Of a stretch of 64,000 nucleotides of DNA, positions 1 through 11,187 are shown in pieces (positions within the stretch are counted from its first letter, which is position 1; each line of letters opens with the position of its first letter). Position numbers and translations under genes: made by a program. The DNA lies in the NCBI GenBank assembly GCA_047967505.1, contig CM106539.1, one strand, 5' to 3'. The notes under the pieces are model-generated. The model ran no database searches and had not been told where the DNA came from. It worked only from the letters and a program-made list of their open reading frames with translations. Source of the DNA: Dipteris shenzhenensis (taxonomy: Eukaryota > Polypodiophyta > Polypodiopsida > Gleicheniales).

Positions 1-216
1 GAAGATTTAACCTTTATACCACATGAACCTCAAAGAAACCTTGGATTTCGTAGAGCAATTCAGAAACAGGACAATCATGTGATACAAGCTAAAGAGGAAG
101 GATTGTGTAGAGCAGGATTCTACATTGGAATCATTGCCTACCCTCAGACTTCTTATGAACTCAGGAGTGAGTTCTTAGAGGAGGGGGAGTATGTCATGTG
201 CATGGATCGTATCTAA
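1..216 (+). other. Unrecognised open frame, cut by window start
   Basis: An open frame of 71 codons enters from the left edge and stops at TAA 214-216. Its start lies outside the window. The composition looks protein-like (hydrophobic and charged residues mixed, acidic near the end), but no family motif is recognised. It lies inside what would be the long fimbrin intron and on the opposite strand, so a transposon fragment is more likely than a host exon. Confidence 0.2.
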
Positions 217-689
217 CATGTGCTCTTGTCATACAAGACTAGCTCAGGAAGCCTGGGGAGGCTTGCGGCTAGGCACAGGGTTGAGTTGCAAGGGCGCGAT
301 TGATTAGGATTCCCGCTATTTCAAGCGTAATAGGCTCGAGCCTATATGAGGAGCCAAGGGGTTCAGTTGTCCGTGGCACAAGTGGGAGCGAAGTCATGTT
401 CCTCCTTGCCAGTCTGATCCTAGATCATGCACGGACGAGGGTCTGCTACCTAGCATAGCCCAAGACCCAGCAGTAGTTCCAAGGCCCTTGGGCACCACCT
501 TGTGGTATGGGATGCCAAGCTGGTTGGGAACTGGTTGGATGTTGTGCCAGCAGCTCAGCTCATGACGACATCCCAAGTCCTCCACTCACGGATGTCATGG
601 TTGGGTGGTGAGCTATCCTGCCCTGATATAGTTGTTTCCATAATTGTTTCTTTGTGCATGTTTGCATGTCCGTGTTTTCAAAAGCTTTA

Positions 690-1235
690 AATTCGTGTCA
701 TGAAGTCCACAAAACAGCAGTACGCATCGTTCTTATTTTTCACCCCCTCTGTTGCAGTCCTTATATTGACCAAATGGTCTACGGTTGGATGTTTGGGCCA
801 AAATCCTGCCTAGGATGGTGCCCTTACTCCTTGTTCCTTTGCCCACTTGCTGATTTTCTGCCGGAGGATGAGTTTAGCTAGCAAATTACCCACCATGAAG
901 GTTCTGTAGTTTGTTGCTATCTTGATGTTCCCTCCTTTCTGGATCGACACTATCCTGTTGACTTGCAACCCTTTGGGGAACCCTTCTTCCAGTGCTTTGT
1001 TCTATTAGACTGGTGAGCGCTTGTTTTGTTTTGTTTTGTTCCCTCCCCATGTCAGCATCTCCGTAACTAAGCCGTGTGGGTCCATTGACTTCCTGTTGGC
1101 TAGATTCTTCAGCCCCCCCTCCACGTCTTCAGTTCCACGTACAATTTCAAGACTAGGTCCTTGATTGAACATGATGATCATGGTTGGTTCAGTGCGCGCA
1201 ACCTTATGGTGAGGTACCGTTCAAAGCGTTCTGGA
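690..1235 (-). pseudogene. LINE-type reverse transcriptase relic
   Basis: The minus strand gives a decayed piece of a non-LTR retrotransposon reverse transcriptase. Visible landmarks in order are a thumb/finger segment with DPHGLVTEM, then IQKGGN, NYRTFMVGN, AGFWPKHPTVDHLV, and a segment around CCFVDF that is the lead-in to the first catalytic aspartate. That order matches RVT_1 of plant LINEs. A TAG interrupts it just before AGFW, a GTTTT microsatellite lies upstream at about 1023-1040, and the frame is lost after CCFVDF. The catalytic YADD box is not present. It lies within the fimbrin intron. Confidence 0.7.
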
Positions 1236-1389
1236 ACACTTCAGATTGTTAGGTGCGTTCCTTTTTCTTTTTTTTGGGGGGGAGGGGGATTTTTCCCTGC
1301 AACTCACCCAGATGACACCATTGTTACATGCAACTCCTTTACGTAGGCCTTGGCATTCATTCTGCTCTCAGGTCTGCTAGAGCTCTCGA

Positions 1390-1620
1390 GTCTTGCCTCT
1401 CTCACAACTCTACCAAACCCTTGCCTCTCTGAGCCCTTCAGCCCTCTCTAAACCCCTTGCCCTCTCTCAACTCTCACTCAACCCTCTCTGTCTTCTCAGT
1501 CTTCTCATCCCTGAACCTTCTCAGCCCTCTCTCATCCCCTTTTCCCCTCTCTCAGCTCTCTCTTCATTCTCATCCCTCCTACATCCCTCTCTCAGCCCCC
1601 TCTCACCCTCGACGTCAATA
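1390..1620. repeat. CT-rich low-complexity tract
   Basis: About 230 bp of imperfect CCTCTCTCA-type repeats. Open frames across it are leucine, serine and proline rich only because of the repeat and do not look like genes. Confidence 0.8.
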
Positions 1621-1778
1621 TTCTTTTCCAGTATCCTCTTTGTATAGCGCAAAATTTACAGTTTTACCAGTCATGGCCAAGGTTAAAATCATGACTAAGC
1701 TGCATTACCATTCTAAGGTAAATTTCCTCAAGTTCATGGGAGACTACCACCACACAAAATTACTGACACAGCATTACC

Positions 1779-2345
1779 CACTCACAAACACAAAGAAAGA
1801 GAGATATTTAAGAGGCTAGATCAGCAAAAATGTGTGTGCATGTGTTGTGTGACGTGTCTGTATATATGAGAGAGAGAGAGAGAGACAGTATCACACACAT
1901 TACTGCCAGCCAACCCCACAAATATTGTCCCTACTCCTAGTTTCAACTTTCAAGCTTGTCTAGCTTGAATTTTATCGTTCTTTCAAATTTTGAAAAAATG
2001 AAACACTAAATCTTTTCAATTATTGTGATCGTGTTCGTCTTCGTCTTCGTCACTCGCAAACACCAAGAAAGAGATATATATTTAAGAGGCTAAATCAGCA
2101 AAAATGTGTGTGCATGTGTTGTGTGACGTGTCTGTGTATCACAGAGAGAGAGAGAGAGAGAGTATCACACACATGACTGCCAGCCAACCCCACAAATATT
2201 GTCCCTACTATTTTCAAGCTTGTCTAGCTTGAATTTTGATCGTTTTCGTCTTCGTCTTCATAATCATTCACACACAGACCTTTATTCTAGTTTCAAGCTC
2301 GTCTAGCTTAAATTTTACCTTTCTTTCAAATTTTCCAAATGATAA
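1779..2345. repeat. Tandem duplication, unit about 270 bp
   Basis: Two near-identical copies start at 1779 and 2050 (CACTCACAAACAC / CACTCGCAAACAC), each carrying AAAAATGTGTGTGCATGTG, a GA microsatellite, CAACCCCACAAATATTG and CTTGTCTAGCTTGAATTTT. A third partial copy follows at about 2262-2345. The copies differ by small indels, so this is an old local duplication rather than a young satellite. Confidence 0.85.
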
Positions 2346-2400
2346 TCTTGAATGTTTTGAATCATCATCAACATTATCAATTGTCATCATCATCATCGTG

Positions 2401-2402
<2 letters not shown>

Positions 2403-2444
<42 letters not shown>

Positions 2445-2480
2445 CATCCATCCATCCATCTATCTATCTATCTATCTATA
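2403..2480. repeat. Compound microsatellite (CT)n(CCAT)n(CTAT)n
   Basis: A run of CT dinucleotides passes into CCAT and then CTAT tetranucleotides. GA runs of the same type sit at about 1868-1885 and 2142-2161. Confidence 0.95.
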
Positions 2481-3073
2481 TCAACGGAGGTGTGTCAGGC
2501 CATGGCCTATCCAGACATTCTAGCCAGCATGCGGGTACTTGAATTCAGTCGTCATAATGCCTAAGCTTATTCTTGAACTTACACAGAGATTTGAGCTAAA
2601 CAGGTCTTCCATTTCCTACTAGATACCATGCTTGGCCCGAATTTGATGGCATGTCCCATGCTTGGGCAAAACTTGATGGCAGGGTTGCATTCGCTTTACA
2701 TGAATAACCCACACTGCATTTGTTCTCACAATCTTTGTAGGCAACACACGTTACAAGCGTGGGGTGCCTCCCCTTAGGGATGTAGGTCTTTCCAAGAGGA
2801 GCCAAATCAGCATGGGTGGCCAGCTGGCTGATGGTTGAGTCCATCAATCTAAAACGTGTCAATTATTGGGCAGCTCATTCCTTATTCGAAGAGACTTCTG
2901 AGATCTTTTCATCTTTGGAGTATCTTCTGACTATTAAGAATCGAATTGCTAATCCATTTTGAGCTGATTGTTTCACAGATTTAGTCATAACTCCAACACG
3001 TTCCTTCATAGGCAAAAAGATGTTGCGATGAAGGTCAATAAATAATGTCAATTTTTTAGTCACACCTGTGAAC

Positions 3074-3420
3074 TCGATGAAATAAGGCTTAAAAGGGTTC
3101 TGGCATCTGTCACTGTTGCTCCAGTATTCCCTTGAGAGGATATTGCTTCTAGTTTTCTGCACACAAAGAAAACCTCTGATGGCTCATTTCTGATGTCAGA
3201 TTGCACAGCAAATCTCCTATGGGCTCCAAAGGGGAAAACCTTTTTTTTGTGAAAAGTAGTGAACTCAATGAAATAAGACTTAAAAGGGTTCTGACATCTG
3301 TCATTGGTGCTCCAGTATTCCCTTGAGAGAACATATTGCTTTTAGTTTTTGGCACACAGGAAAACCTCTGATGTCTCATTTCTGATGTCTGATTGCAGCA
3401 ATCCTATGGGAAAATCCATT
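3074..3420. repeat. Tandem duplication, unit about 189 bp
   Basis: Two copies share CTTAAAAGGGTTCTG, CCAGTATTCCCTTGAGAG, AACCTCTGATG and CTCATTTCTGATGTC in the same order, offset by roughly 189 bp. The second copy lacks part of the CTCCTATGGG segment. No coding potential is seen. Confidence 0.85.
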
Positions 3421-4458
3421 TTTGTTTTCAACAGCCAGGATTTTCCGTTGATGGGCTACTCATCAAATGTTAAGTTGCAGACGTTGCTTTCAAGTACCAC
3501 TATCTGTGGTAAACTATCAATAATAAGTCTCCCAGCATTCCTAAGCAAGATATTTCTACAAAGAGCAGTTGTCATCTCTGTGGATAGTGAGCATCTTCAT
3601 ATTGCAACATGACGGATAGTCACCGTAAACATAGCCTTCAAAATGAAATGCCTAAGCATGCCATGCCCAAATGAATAGCTATATTAAGCATTGAGTTTGT
3701 CTGGTATTAAGCAGTGTATGGCACCACCCACAAGGAACCTTCATCCTGCTAGCTCAGCACCATATTCGAATTCATGTGCAAATAATGTAGACATAATCAC
3801 ATCACTTGTGATTCCTAATTTTTAATATCTTGCCTGCATTTCCCTGCTGCTTCATTTTGGATCAAAATTCATGTAGAAAGTCACATCGCTCGCACTTCAA
3901 ACTTGAAGTAGCAGGCGTTGATACCCTTCACATTTGCCAAGCAACAGTTTTTGTAATATTTCAACGCTGAAGCCACCAATTTTTGAAAGAATTGTTTTAT
4001 CCTGATAGATTGAACACTGAATCCACCAATGCTTGAAAGAACTATTGTATCCACGTGAAAAAGATTAGAGTGGCAAACAACAGAAACGTCTGTATCGCTA
4101 TACCAGATAACTTTGGGAGCTGAAGAATCACATACATAGATACAACATGTATGCAAGTTGCAACAGGGATAAAAGCAACGAATTTATCATTCCTGCAATG
4201 GGTGTCCTGCAACTAACGTGAAGATGTGCAACAATAATGATCTTTCAGTCAGAGACTCCCACATGATTTCTTAACATTCCCATTCCTAGAACCAACTCCA
4301 AAGGCGTCTGCAAATAGCTTTGATGTGTTGTCTGACATTGGTTGCAGATATTGGTATGCATAACTATCAGGAGTTTTTGTGAAATAAAACCTGGTTTCTC
4401 ATCTAGAGCCTCAGCTGTTATCTTCGCCTAACAAACCTAGCAGGTTGAGAGCACGTAC

Positions 4459-5242
4459 CAGAGAAGCACTCCGTCCTTGACAATATCGAAAAGAGCGTCT
4501 GATGAAGAATCGATTGGCAAAATTTTGCTTGAGGCTTCGTCATCTTCGAGGTATGTATTAATGTGATCGACATAGGCCTTCTTCTCGGACTCACTGATAT
4601 GGTGAAGCAAGGTGGTAGTCGCCATTTTCAAGAAGGCTGACGACTTCTTCTCGGGACTTATTTTTGGGTTTCCGCACCGTTGCAAATCTAGATACATCTG
4701 CATCGAATTCCCAGTTAAGCTTGGTCTCACGGTGGAGAAGATGTAAACCCGATTACTAATATGCTGACAACATATTAAGGCCTGCAGTTACCTGCAAGAA
4801 TAACTCGAAATCAAGTCCACCCTGAAGACGAGCATTTTGTTGTTTCATGATCGCCGCAATCTCATCTTTTGTCAGCGGCTGCTGAAACAAATTTATCTTG
4901 TTGATACCAAACTCTAGTTCCTGTGCAGTGACAAGTCCCTCCTTGCCCTTGAGTAAGTCAAACTGCAACCAGCCATCAAACTTTCAGGTAAATCTTTTGT
5001 TTTGCAGGAGCCCATCACAAAGTAGAATTGGCAAGCGGTCTCCTTGCGTTGGAAACAAGGCTTTGAATCAAACAGAATTGGAAAATCACTCATGCAAATA
5101 CTACCCAGGCCCCTGGCGCACACTGACAAATGGCGTCGTGGCGTCTAGAACTTACCTGCGATTTGAGCGCACGAAGCTCCCCCTGAGTGAAATTACTGGC
5201 AAGAAGGGGGTCAGTCACAACCACACCTGCGAAAGCAGCCAT
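4459..5242 (-). CDS. FIM: Fimbrin (plastin) N-terminal exons 1-3, partial gene
   Basis: Plant fimbrins cross-link actin filaments with four calponin-homology domains behind a degenerate EF-hand-like N-terminus. Three exons join in phase: 5242-5156 (29 codons, ATG at 5242, ending LRALKSQ, donor GTAAGT), 4962-4792 (57 codons, begins FDLLKGKEG, ends FELFLQ, acceptor TTGCAG) and 4697-4459 (begins MYLDLQ, ends within DGVLL, phase 2). Exon 1 carries the family start with TDP and NFTQGELRALKS; exon 2 is the EF-hand-like part; exon 3 has SSAFLKMATTTLLH and ISESEK, then the start of the first CH domain (AYVDHINTYL, LFDIVKDGVLL). The remaining CH domains are not in the window. Splice sites are canonical and no stop interrupts the exons, so this looks like a live gene continuing leftwards, but truncation cannot be excluded. 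Confidence 0.85.
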
Positions 5243-5760
5243 ACTATCTTTCACCCTGTTCTTTCTGCTCCGGTCGCCTTACTTGCAAGAGAAACGCGTT
5301 TCTCGCAGTTCGTCCCCTGCGTTGCGGGCTGCTCCCAGGACGTCTTTATCCCCTTGCCTCCTACCCTGTGGGCTGACAAGAATTTGCCTGCACGTGCGGG
5401 GACTGTCCTTCCTTCGAATTACACGACCCACAAAAGCAAGCAATCAATTTGGGCTGCGAGGAGACTGCTCCGCGGCGGTCGGATCCGAAACGGCTGGGGC
5501 GCTGGATGGGGGACTGAGACCGACTAGGGGAGCGTTGGAAAAGGCGAAATTTGAGCTACAAAAGAGGAGCGGCGAGGGGGGAGGAGGAGGGGAGGGGCAA
5601 GAAGAGAGGAAGGGAAGAAGGGAGGAAGGCTACGGAGGATGGAGAGGGGGGGGGGGGCGGGGAGAAGGCAAGATGATGCGAGAGCATGAGCGAAGATTGA
5701 CGAGCTCTCTGTGCGATCATGAGGCCGCCATAGCCAGAGCTTCAAAGCTTCAAAAGCTTC
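5243..5760 (-). promoter_or_regulatory. Fimbrin 5' UTR and proximal promoter
   Basis: Directly upstream of the fimbrin ATG. In the transcript sense 5540-5690 is a long pyrimidine tract (CT-rich, with C runs), common in plant 5' leaders. No clear TATA box can be assigned, so the transcription start is unknown. Confidence 0.35.
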
Positions 5761-6344
5761 GAAGTACCCGTAGGCAAAATTTTGTCCCCTCCCTCAAAAA
5801 TTAAAAAAAACAAACAATTAGCCAAAGTTTTAAATTTAAAAAACTTTTTCCCCTTCTCACTTTCAAATTCCACGCGTTGTCCCAACCACACCTCGCCACG
5901 TCTTCCCCACCATGCCACCTGGCATTTGTATTAACTTTATTACCCCCTTGTTTGGTTCCTTAATTGGGTGTGGACTTTTGGGATTTGGTCTCGTTGGTCA
6001 ACCCCTTTGCGTGGGGTCACCTTTGTACATTCAAATCCCATGTGAGTGGGCCCCTTCTCCCCCCCTTTCTTCTGGTGGAGGAACCTCATCCATCTCCCCC
6101 TCCCCACCCCCCCAATAACATTCAGAAGTTTCCATTCACGTGAGGAGACTTTAGAGTTCATCAGAATTTTGAAGTTTTTTGTCGAGACAATTTTGGCTAT
6201 ACACCAATTCTCGGCTATTATTCACTAGTTTTGTTAAAGCCTGCCTAACCAAGGATGTTGCTCATCTTCTCAAATTTGCTTAATAAATATTACCTTTTTC
6301 TACAAAAAGAGGAAAAACATTCAGAACGGATCCCATGCGTCATT

Positions 6345-6560
6345 ACGTTGCACTAGTTGACCTCATGGCAAAGGATCCCCTTTAACCTTTAGGATAGCTC
6401 AGCCTTCTAACTTTAACCTTTTGAAAGACTAAATCCCATCACACCTTACCAATAGCAGACACAAGGGATCTTAACGTTTGATCTAGTTGACGTCATGGCA
6501 AAGGATCCCCTTTAATCTTTAGGAAAGCTCAACATAACTTTTGAAAGACTAAATTGTATC
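6345..6560. repeat. Tandem duplication, unit about 132 bp
   Basis: ATGGCAAAGGATCCCCTTTAA occurs twice, each time followed by CTTTAGGAWAGCTCA and by TTTTGAAAGACTAAAT, about 130 bp apart. The rest of 5770-7670 is AT-rich with short CA/TG stretches (6676-6800) and shows no gene or recognisable element. Confidence 0.75.
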
Positions 6561-7670
6561 AAACATACTACAAATCATATTGCATACACATGCAAATATG
6601 ACAAAGCATAGTGTAGTCCTTTATAAAAGCTTTTTAGCTATTAAAAGTGAATAGAAGTTGCAAGTACAAATAGAAATATGCATACATATATAAGTACTTA
6701 CTTGTGTACTTACTCACAGCATGTAGATACATGCAAACACACATGTAGATGTATATATAAATGCACTCATAGCAAAGCATACCCACACACATGCACACAG
6801 ATGTGCTCATGCATACGAGTCAGTCACTCCCTAGCTCAAATTTCACAACCACGATGGGCCGATTTTAATGGCAACTCCTTGTGTAGGGAATAAGTCCAAC
6901 ATCTATTGTCTAGTCAAGGGATGCATGGGATTCAAGGCAAAGGCGGAATTGGACATTTAGGAATGAACTTTTTGAAGGTTGTATAATAATTGCTTTCAAC
7001 ATCCACCTCTTCAAGCACATGCTCATGTGTTTAGACTTTTTCCTTTTCGTATTAACTATTTTAAATCTCCATGAAAATCAGCCCTTGCTACATATCACTC
7101 CATTTATGTATTACCTTTCATATTCCACATCTCACATCATCCAATTAACTAAGTCATGAAAAGGTTTCTCACAAGTGCAATCCCCATACCAAACTCACGT
7201 GTAGCTAATAAATGGAGAACGTATGATATCAGCCTTATTCATTTTCTATTGCATACTTAGTACAACTCAGAAAAGTGACAAGCCAATTATCCTAATGATT
7301 CATAAGAGGTGAAGTTTTCAACCTCAATGCTTGTAAAAGTTTTTTCACTCAAACTTTCGAGAGCATTCCTAATACATTATACAACTAATAAATGCAAAAG
7401 GATAGAATTATTTATGTGAGAACTTCAATTTTGGCTATTCCCAACCTTAATGATGTTGTTGGAAGCTTTTTCATCCATAACCTCTATAGGTCCCCACAAT
7501 GTTCCAATAATTGAGAATTGAATTAGTTGTGGAGATGGGAATGTTAGCGGGGTGAGTGGTGAAGTATGGGTGTTCACATGGAGAAGTCCAGACAACTCTA
7601 GAGGCGGACACGAGGTGGTGGGGACAATAGTGCCATGCATGACATGTCTAGGGTGGGAGGAGGCTAACCT

Positions 7671-8160
7671 TGGAATTAAAGGGGGTGGTGATGATGAATA
7701 ATCACCCCCATGTCATGATGTAGTTCTGGTGCAGGCTTTGGTGGGGAGGGATGAGCTATATGTTGGACGTTGCAAGATGGCGAGTAGTGGAGAGGAAGAT
7801 GAAGGCAAAACGGATGGCACAACAATGCGCTAGGCCTACAGATAGCGATGATGATGGATGCGGTGAAGGCGCCTTGTGAATGGAGGTGTGCAAGAAGCAA
7901 GGCAAGGATGATGCATGAGGGATCTAGGATTCAAAGTAAGTGATGTAGTGTGTGAGTGTGCGCATAGTGGTTGTGTTTGTGTGATCTAACTCACGCCCTT
8001 CATGTTGCAGGGTGGAGGAGTGTAAGAGAGGTAGGGGTAGACTACCAAGCTCCACTACAAAGCAGGCAATAGCACCCAAAATAATGGAACTGAGCATGAT
8101 GATAGGAGTGGGTGGAGGCAATGTAGATGAAGGTCTTATCGCATGTTGATGAATTTCTCC
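7671..8160. other. No assignable feature upstream of the Rep relic
   Basis: If the Rep-like gene at 8161 was once complete, its N-terminal motif I should lie here. None is readable; only scattered short open frames are seen. Confidence 0.3.
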
Positions 8161-8730
8161 AAAGGTGTTGTGTGGAAAGACTGTGGGGCTCTGTACCATT
8201 TGCACTTGCAGATGGTTTGTCATGTGATGACGAATAGCGTGCAATCCATGAATAAGTTAATCCAAATGCATATTGGATGGGACAAGTAGAGGCCGATTGG
8301 GGGGTTCTATTGTGCAAAGCGCTCAAGCAGAAGAACATGCATACTTTTCATGGTATGCTTGGATATTGCATGAAGGATATAGGACTCCCACACTTCAAGA
8401 CTATGTCGAAGAATGAGAGTGCTCAAGATTTGCAAACGGGCATGGACCTTTATGTGAGGTATGGTGTGGAAAAGGTCAAGAACAAAGTCTACTTGAACAT
8501 CAAAACATTTTGTATTGTTGCTTCATGTTTTGGCAATATAGGTCGGTTGTAGATTTGGTGTGCCTTCTAGCAGGTGTGTTTTGAAGATGCTTCAAAGCAA
8601 CCAATACAACTTATTGGCTTCCTAGGTAATTCCTTTTCATGGTCCAAGTATGGGCATGACACATGCTCAGTCATCGTCATGGAAATTGATGGTCACCCTA
8701 CTCTTGGTTACTACAAGTGATGTCTCTGCT
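8161..8730 (+). pseudogene. HUH-endonuclease Rep-like gene relic
   Basis: Two hallmark motifs of single-stranded DNA nicking Rep proteins occur in order on the plus strand. Motif II is HLHLQ at 8197-8211. The tyrosine motif III is GYCMKD, with YCMK at 8364-8375, about 55 codons later. Around them are NKLIQMHIGWD and CKALKQKNMHTF; further on are KVKNKVYLN and, in a third segment, GVPSSRCVLKML, SSSWKLMV and TSDVSAIFF. Breaks: a frameshift at about 8272-8290 between the two motifs, a frame change near 8552, and a TAG before VIPFHG. Rep-like HUH genes occur in geminivirus-related integrations and in Replitron-type transposons; the sequence does not decide between them. No motif I and no helicase domain is visible. 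Confidence 0.55.
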
Positions 8731-8904
8731 ATTTTCTTTTCCATGGAGTCTACATCTACACAAACTCCTGGGGCACCAACTCCCTTTAGTAAGAAAACCT
8801 ATCAAAATTTGCAAGGAGTCTTCTTTCTTTTTGTTATTTCTCCCTTCGTAGAGGTTGCAAAGTCTTCCATTGCCGATTCAATACCATGCCAGTGCTTTCC
8901 TTGA

Positions 8905-10084
8905 CTCGCACTTCGTTCCTTGTGCCTTGATCTGGCTTTTCAGCTTTCCCATCTTGTAACCTCTGTATGCTTCTCTTGCAAGCCATGGTGAGTTGCATGT
9001 TGCCATCGATGCCATGGCCATGATCAGTCCAGAATAGACCCAGAGAACCTAGCTGGTGAGGCAAGCAAAGAATAGAACACAACTTACTCGAAAGAAGACA
9101 ATGGCAAACCAAAGTCTGCGCAAGGTCACGTCGAGGTGCATGTGGGTTGTTGCAGGGTGTTTGTAGGGCGGGGCAGATTGTAGGTGCTTACTCTTCTAAG
9201 ATTTGATGGGCGGGAGGTGTGAAAATTTAAAATTTGCAGGAGTAGCAAAATTTCAGCTACCGATTTTCCCCCCTCCAGCAATACACGTCAGCAGAATTGG
9301 ATATCCCAAACAAGTGCAATGTGGCCTAAAATGCTTCAAAACAAATAGGCCAAAGGGCACACTATGGGTTTGAGCTATGTATTATTAAATGCAATGACCT
9401 TTGACATGCTTATGAGCCATATAGCAAGAAAGTGCGTGGAAAAAGAAACAATTCAAAATTGTAAATAGTGTTAGATTTATTAAAATATCTTTTCACATGC
9501 ACAAATTGCACTTTTCCAACTTCTTCCATTTTAGGGTGAAGCTAGATACCAATACCAACAAATATCAATGTTTTAAGACCACCATGTACTAGTCCCACTA
9601 ATTTGGATTCCAAATTTTCAATCCGTTTTGGTTTTCAATAAATCAAAAAAAAGTTATGGAGCGTGCCCCAAATCGATATGCATCACTTTAACACAATATT
9701 GGAGGGCCATTAACCCATGACTAATGTTCTCATTTAGGTGTGTCCTTGGGTTGAGGAGAAGCTCACGTAATGTACTTTTGAATAATTACTTGGCTGCATG
9801 TATGTATAGAACAAAATTTTGACGATTTTGAATAAATTGCTATATCCTATAATCTTTAGGATGCATGCTTCACATGCAACATAGCACTTGTAATGCTTTA
9901 ACAATCTCATTCCATATCCTTATTCCATACTTTTTTGGTCTCATGTTCAAGTTTCGAATGTGTATTGCAACTTGAAGACAAAGTTTGCAAAATATCATTG
10001 AGAAATGCAGAAGTTATGGGTCATGCAAGGTAGCTATATACACAAAAAGTCCCTGAACCTCACCAACAATGGCTACACCTAAGC
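8905..10084. other. Intergenic, nothing assignable
   Basis: AT-rich single-copy-looking DNA with no open frame showing protein-like composition, no terminal repeats and no RNA gene signature that could be recognised by eye. Confidence 0.4.
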
Positions 10085-10482
10085 AAACAATGACCCCAAT
10101 ATCCCGCCATGGCTAACAATAAAGAAGGGACACCTGGTGCTTGCCCTACTTGTGCCGGGAAGTACAAGGTAAAAAATATGGACATGTGTGTGGCACCCTT
10201 GATCGAGGAGTTGTAGACCCTATGGAGGGGCATACATGTCTTTGATATTTCTAGAGCCTCGAGGCAGGCCGTAAACATCTGCATCAAGGGAATTTTGATG
10301 TGGACCATGCATGACTATCCAAGATATGGGGAGTGCATAGGTACATGCTTTTGCATGCCTATTGATACCTTTATGCTTTATTGTGGTGTGATCTATGCAT
10401 GTCTCATAACCTATTTGTGCATGCATATATGTAGGACTTAAAACACAAGGGTACCATGCTTATCCTATTTGTGACCCTAGCT
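10085..10482 (+). pseudogene. tnp2 transposase relic (CACTA type)
   Basis: Clearly homologous at DNA level to the tnp2 genes at 27.3-31.4 kb and 53.6-57.7 kb, but on the plus strand. Recognisable pieces are IPPWLTIKKGHLVLALLVPG, the segment LIEEL, and the exon end before a GGTAC donor at about 10341, followed by the intron and the start of the next exon (GGACTT, GGTACCATGCTTATCC). In-frame stops and single-base indels run throughout, so it is the most decayed of the three copies. It is interrupted at 10483 by a CACTA terminus. Confidence 0.8.
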
Positions 10483-11045
10483 CACTACTACAAAACTAGG
10501 TAGAAATGGCAATAGCGAATGGCACACAATTTTTAATTTTGCCATTTCTTATGTATGAAATGGCAAAAGCTTCTCAAATTGCCATATTTTTTGCAAAAAT
10601 GACAGCTAGAAATGGCAACTAGTTCATGAACTGCCATTTCTTTGGAAGAAATGGCAACAAAAAATGGCAATTTTTTATTGTCTGCCATTTCTTAGCAATA
10701 ATTAGCAATACCAAATGGCAACCAATTCTTGACTGCCCTTTCTTACAAAGAAATGGCAGCAAATTCTTGATTGCCATTTCTTATAAGGAAATGACAACAA
10801 ATTCTTGACTGTCATTTCTTATGAAGAAATGGCAGCAAATTCTTAATTACCATTTCTTGGAAAGAAATGGCAGCCATTTCTTGACTGCCACTTCTTTCAA
10901 AGAAATGGCAAGCACTTCTTGACTGTGCTGCCATTTTCTTAGAAGAAATGGCAACACAAAATGGCAACTATCTCTTGACTGCCATTTCTTACGGAAAAAT
11001 GGCAACCATTTTTTAACTGCCATTCTTACCAAGAAATCGTAGCAC
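10483..11045 (+). mobile_element. CACTA terminus with TGCCATTTCTT subterminal array
   Basis: CACTACTACAAAACTAGG at 10483 is a standard CACTA-type terminal inverted repeat start, preceded by GCT as possible 3-bp target duplication. From about 10500 to 11040 follow around twenty direct and inverted copies of AAATGGCA / TGCCATTTCTT, typical of subterminal transposase-binding repeats. The palindrome differs from that of the two large CACTA elements, so this is a second family. No matching right terminus was found; the element appears cut at about 11045-11188, where LINE sequence begins. Confidence 0.75.
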
Positions 11046-11187
11046 AAAATGCATATGTGGAGTAAAATTATACAATGGTTGACCATTTAGTTGCTGCAAA
11101 GTATCTTATTGTTGCTAAAGATTCAATACTACCATTCACAACATTGATATTACTATCACTATTTTTGTATTGTCTAAGTGTGAAAGA

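Larger units (their letters stand above)
1..4458 (-). other. Fimbrin intron 3 (open to the left)
   Basis: The donor site GTACGTGC follows fimbrin exon 3 at 4458-4451 on the minus strand. None of the expected downstream fimbrin sequence (rest of the first calponin-homology domain) is recognisable on the minus strand down to position 1. Either the intron exceeds 4.4 kb and the rest lies to the left, or the gene is truncated. The interval holds a LINE relic, CT-rich tracts, microsatellites and two tandem duplications. Confidence 0.55.

Noticed and set aside
2596-2862. 88-codon minus-strand frame as a possible fimbrin exon 4
   Set aside because: It lacks the CH-domain pattern expected after DGVLL, and flanking splice sites and phase do not fit.
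4898-5804. Plus-strand open frames of about 205-209 codons
   Set aside because: They overlap fimbrin exons 1 and 2 and the pyrimidine-rich leader in antisense; no motif is seen.
6676-6893. Cysteine/histidine/threonine-rich frame
   Set aside because: Arises from CA/TG-rich sequence; cysteine spacing is irregular and no family fits.
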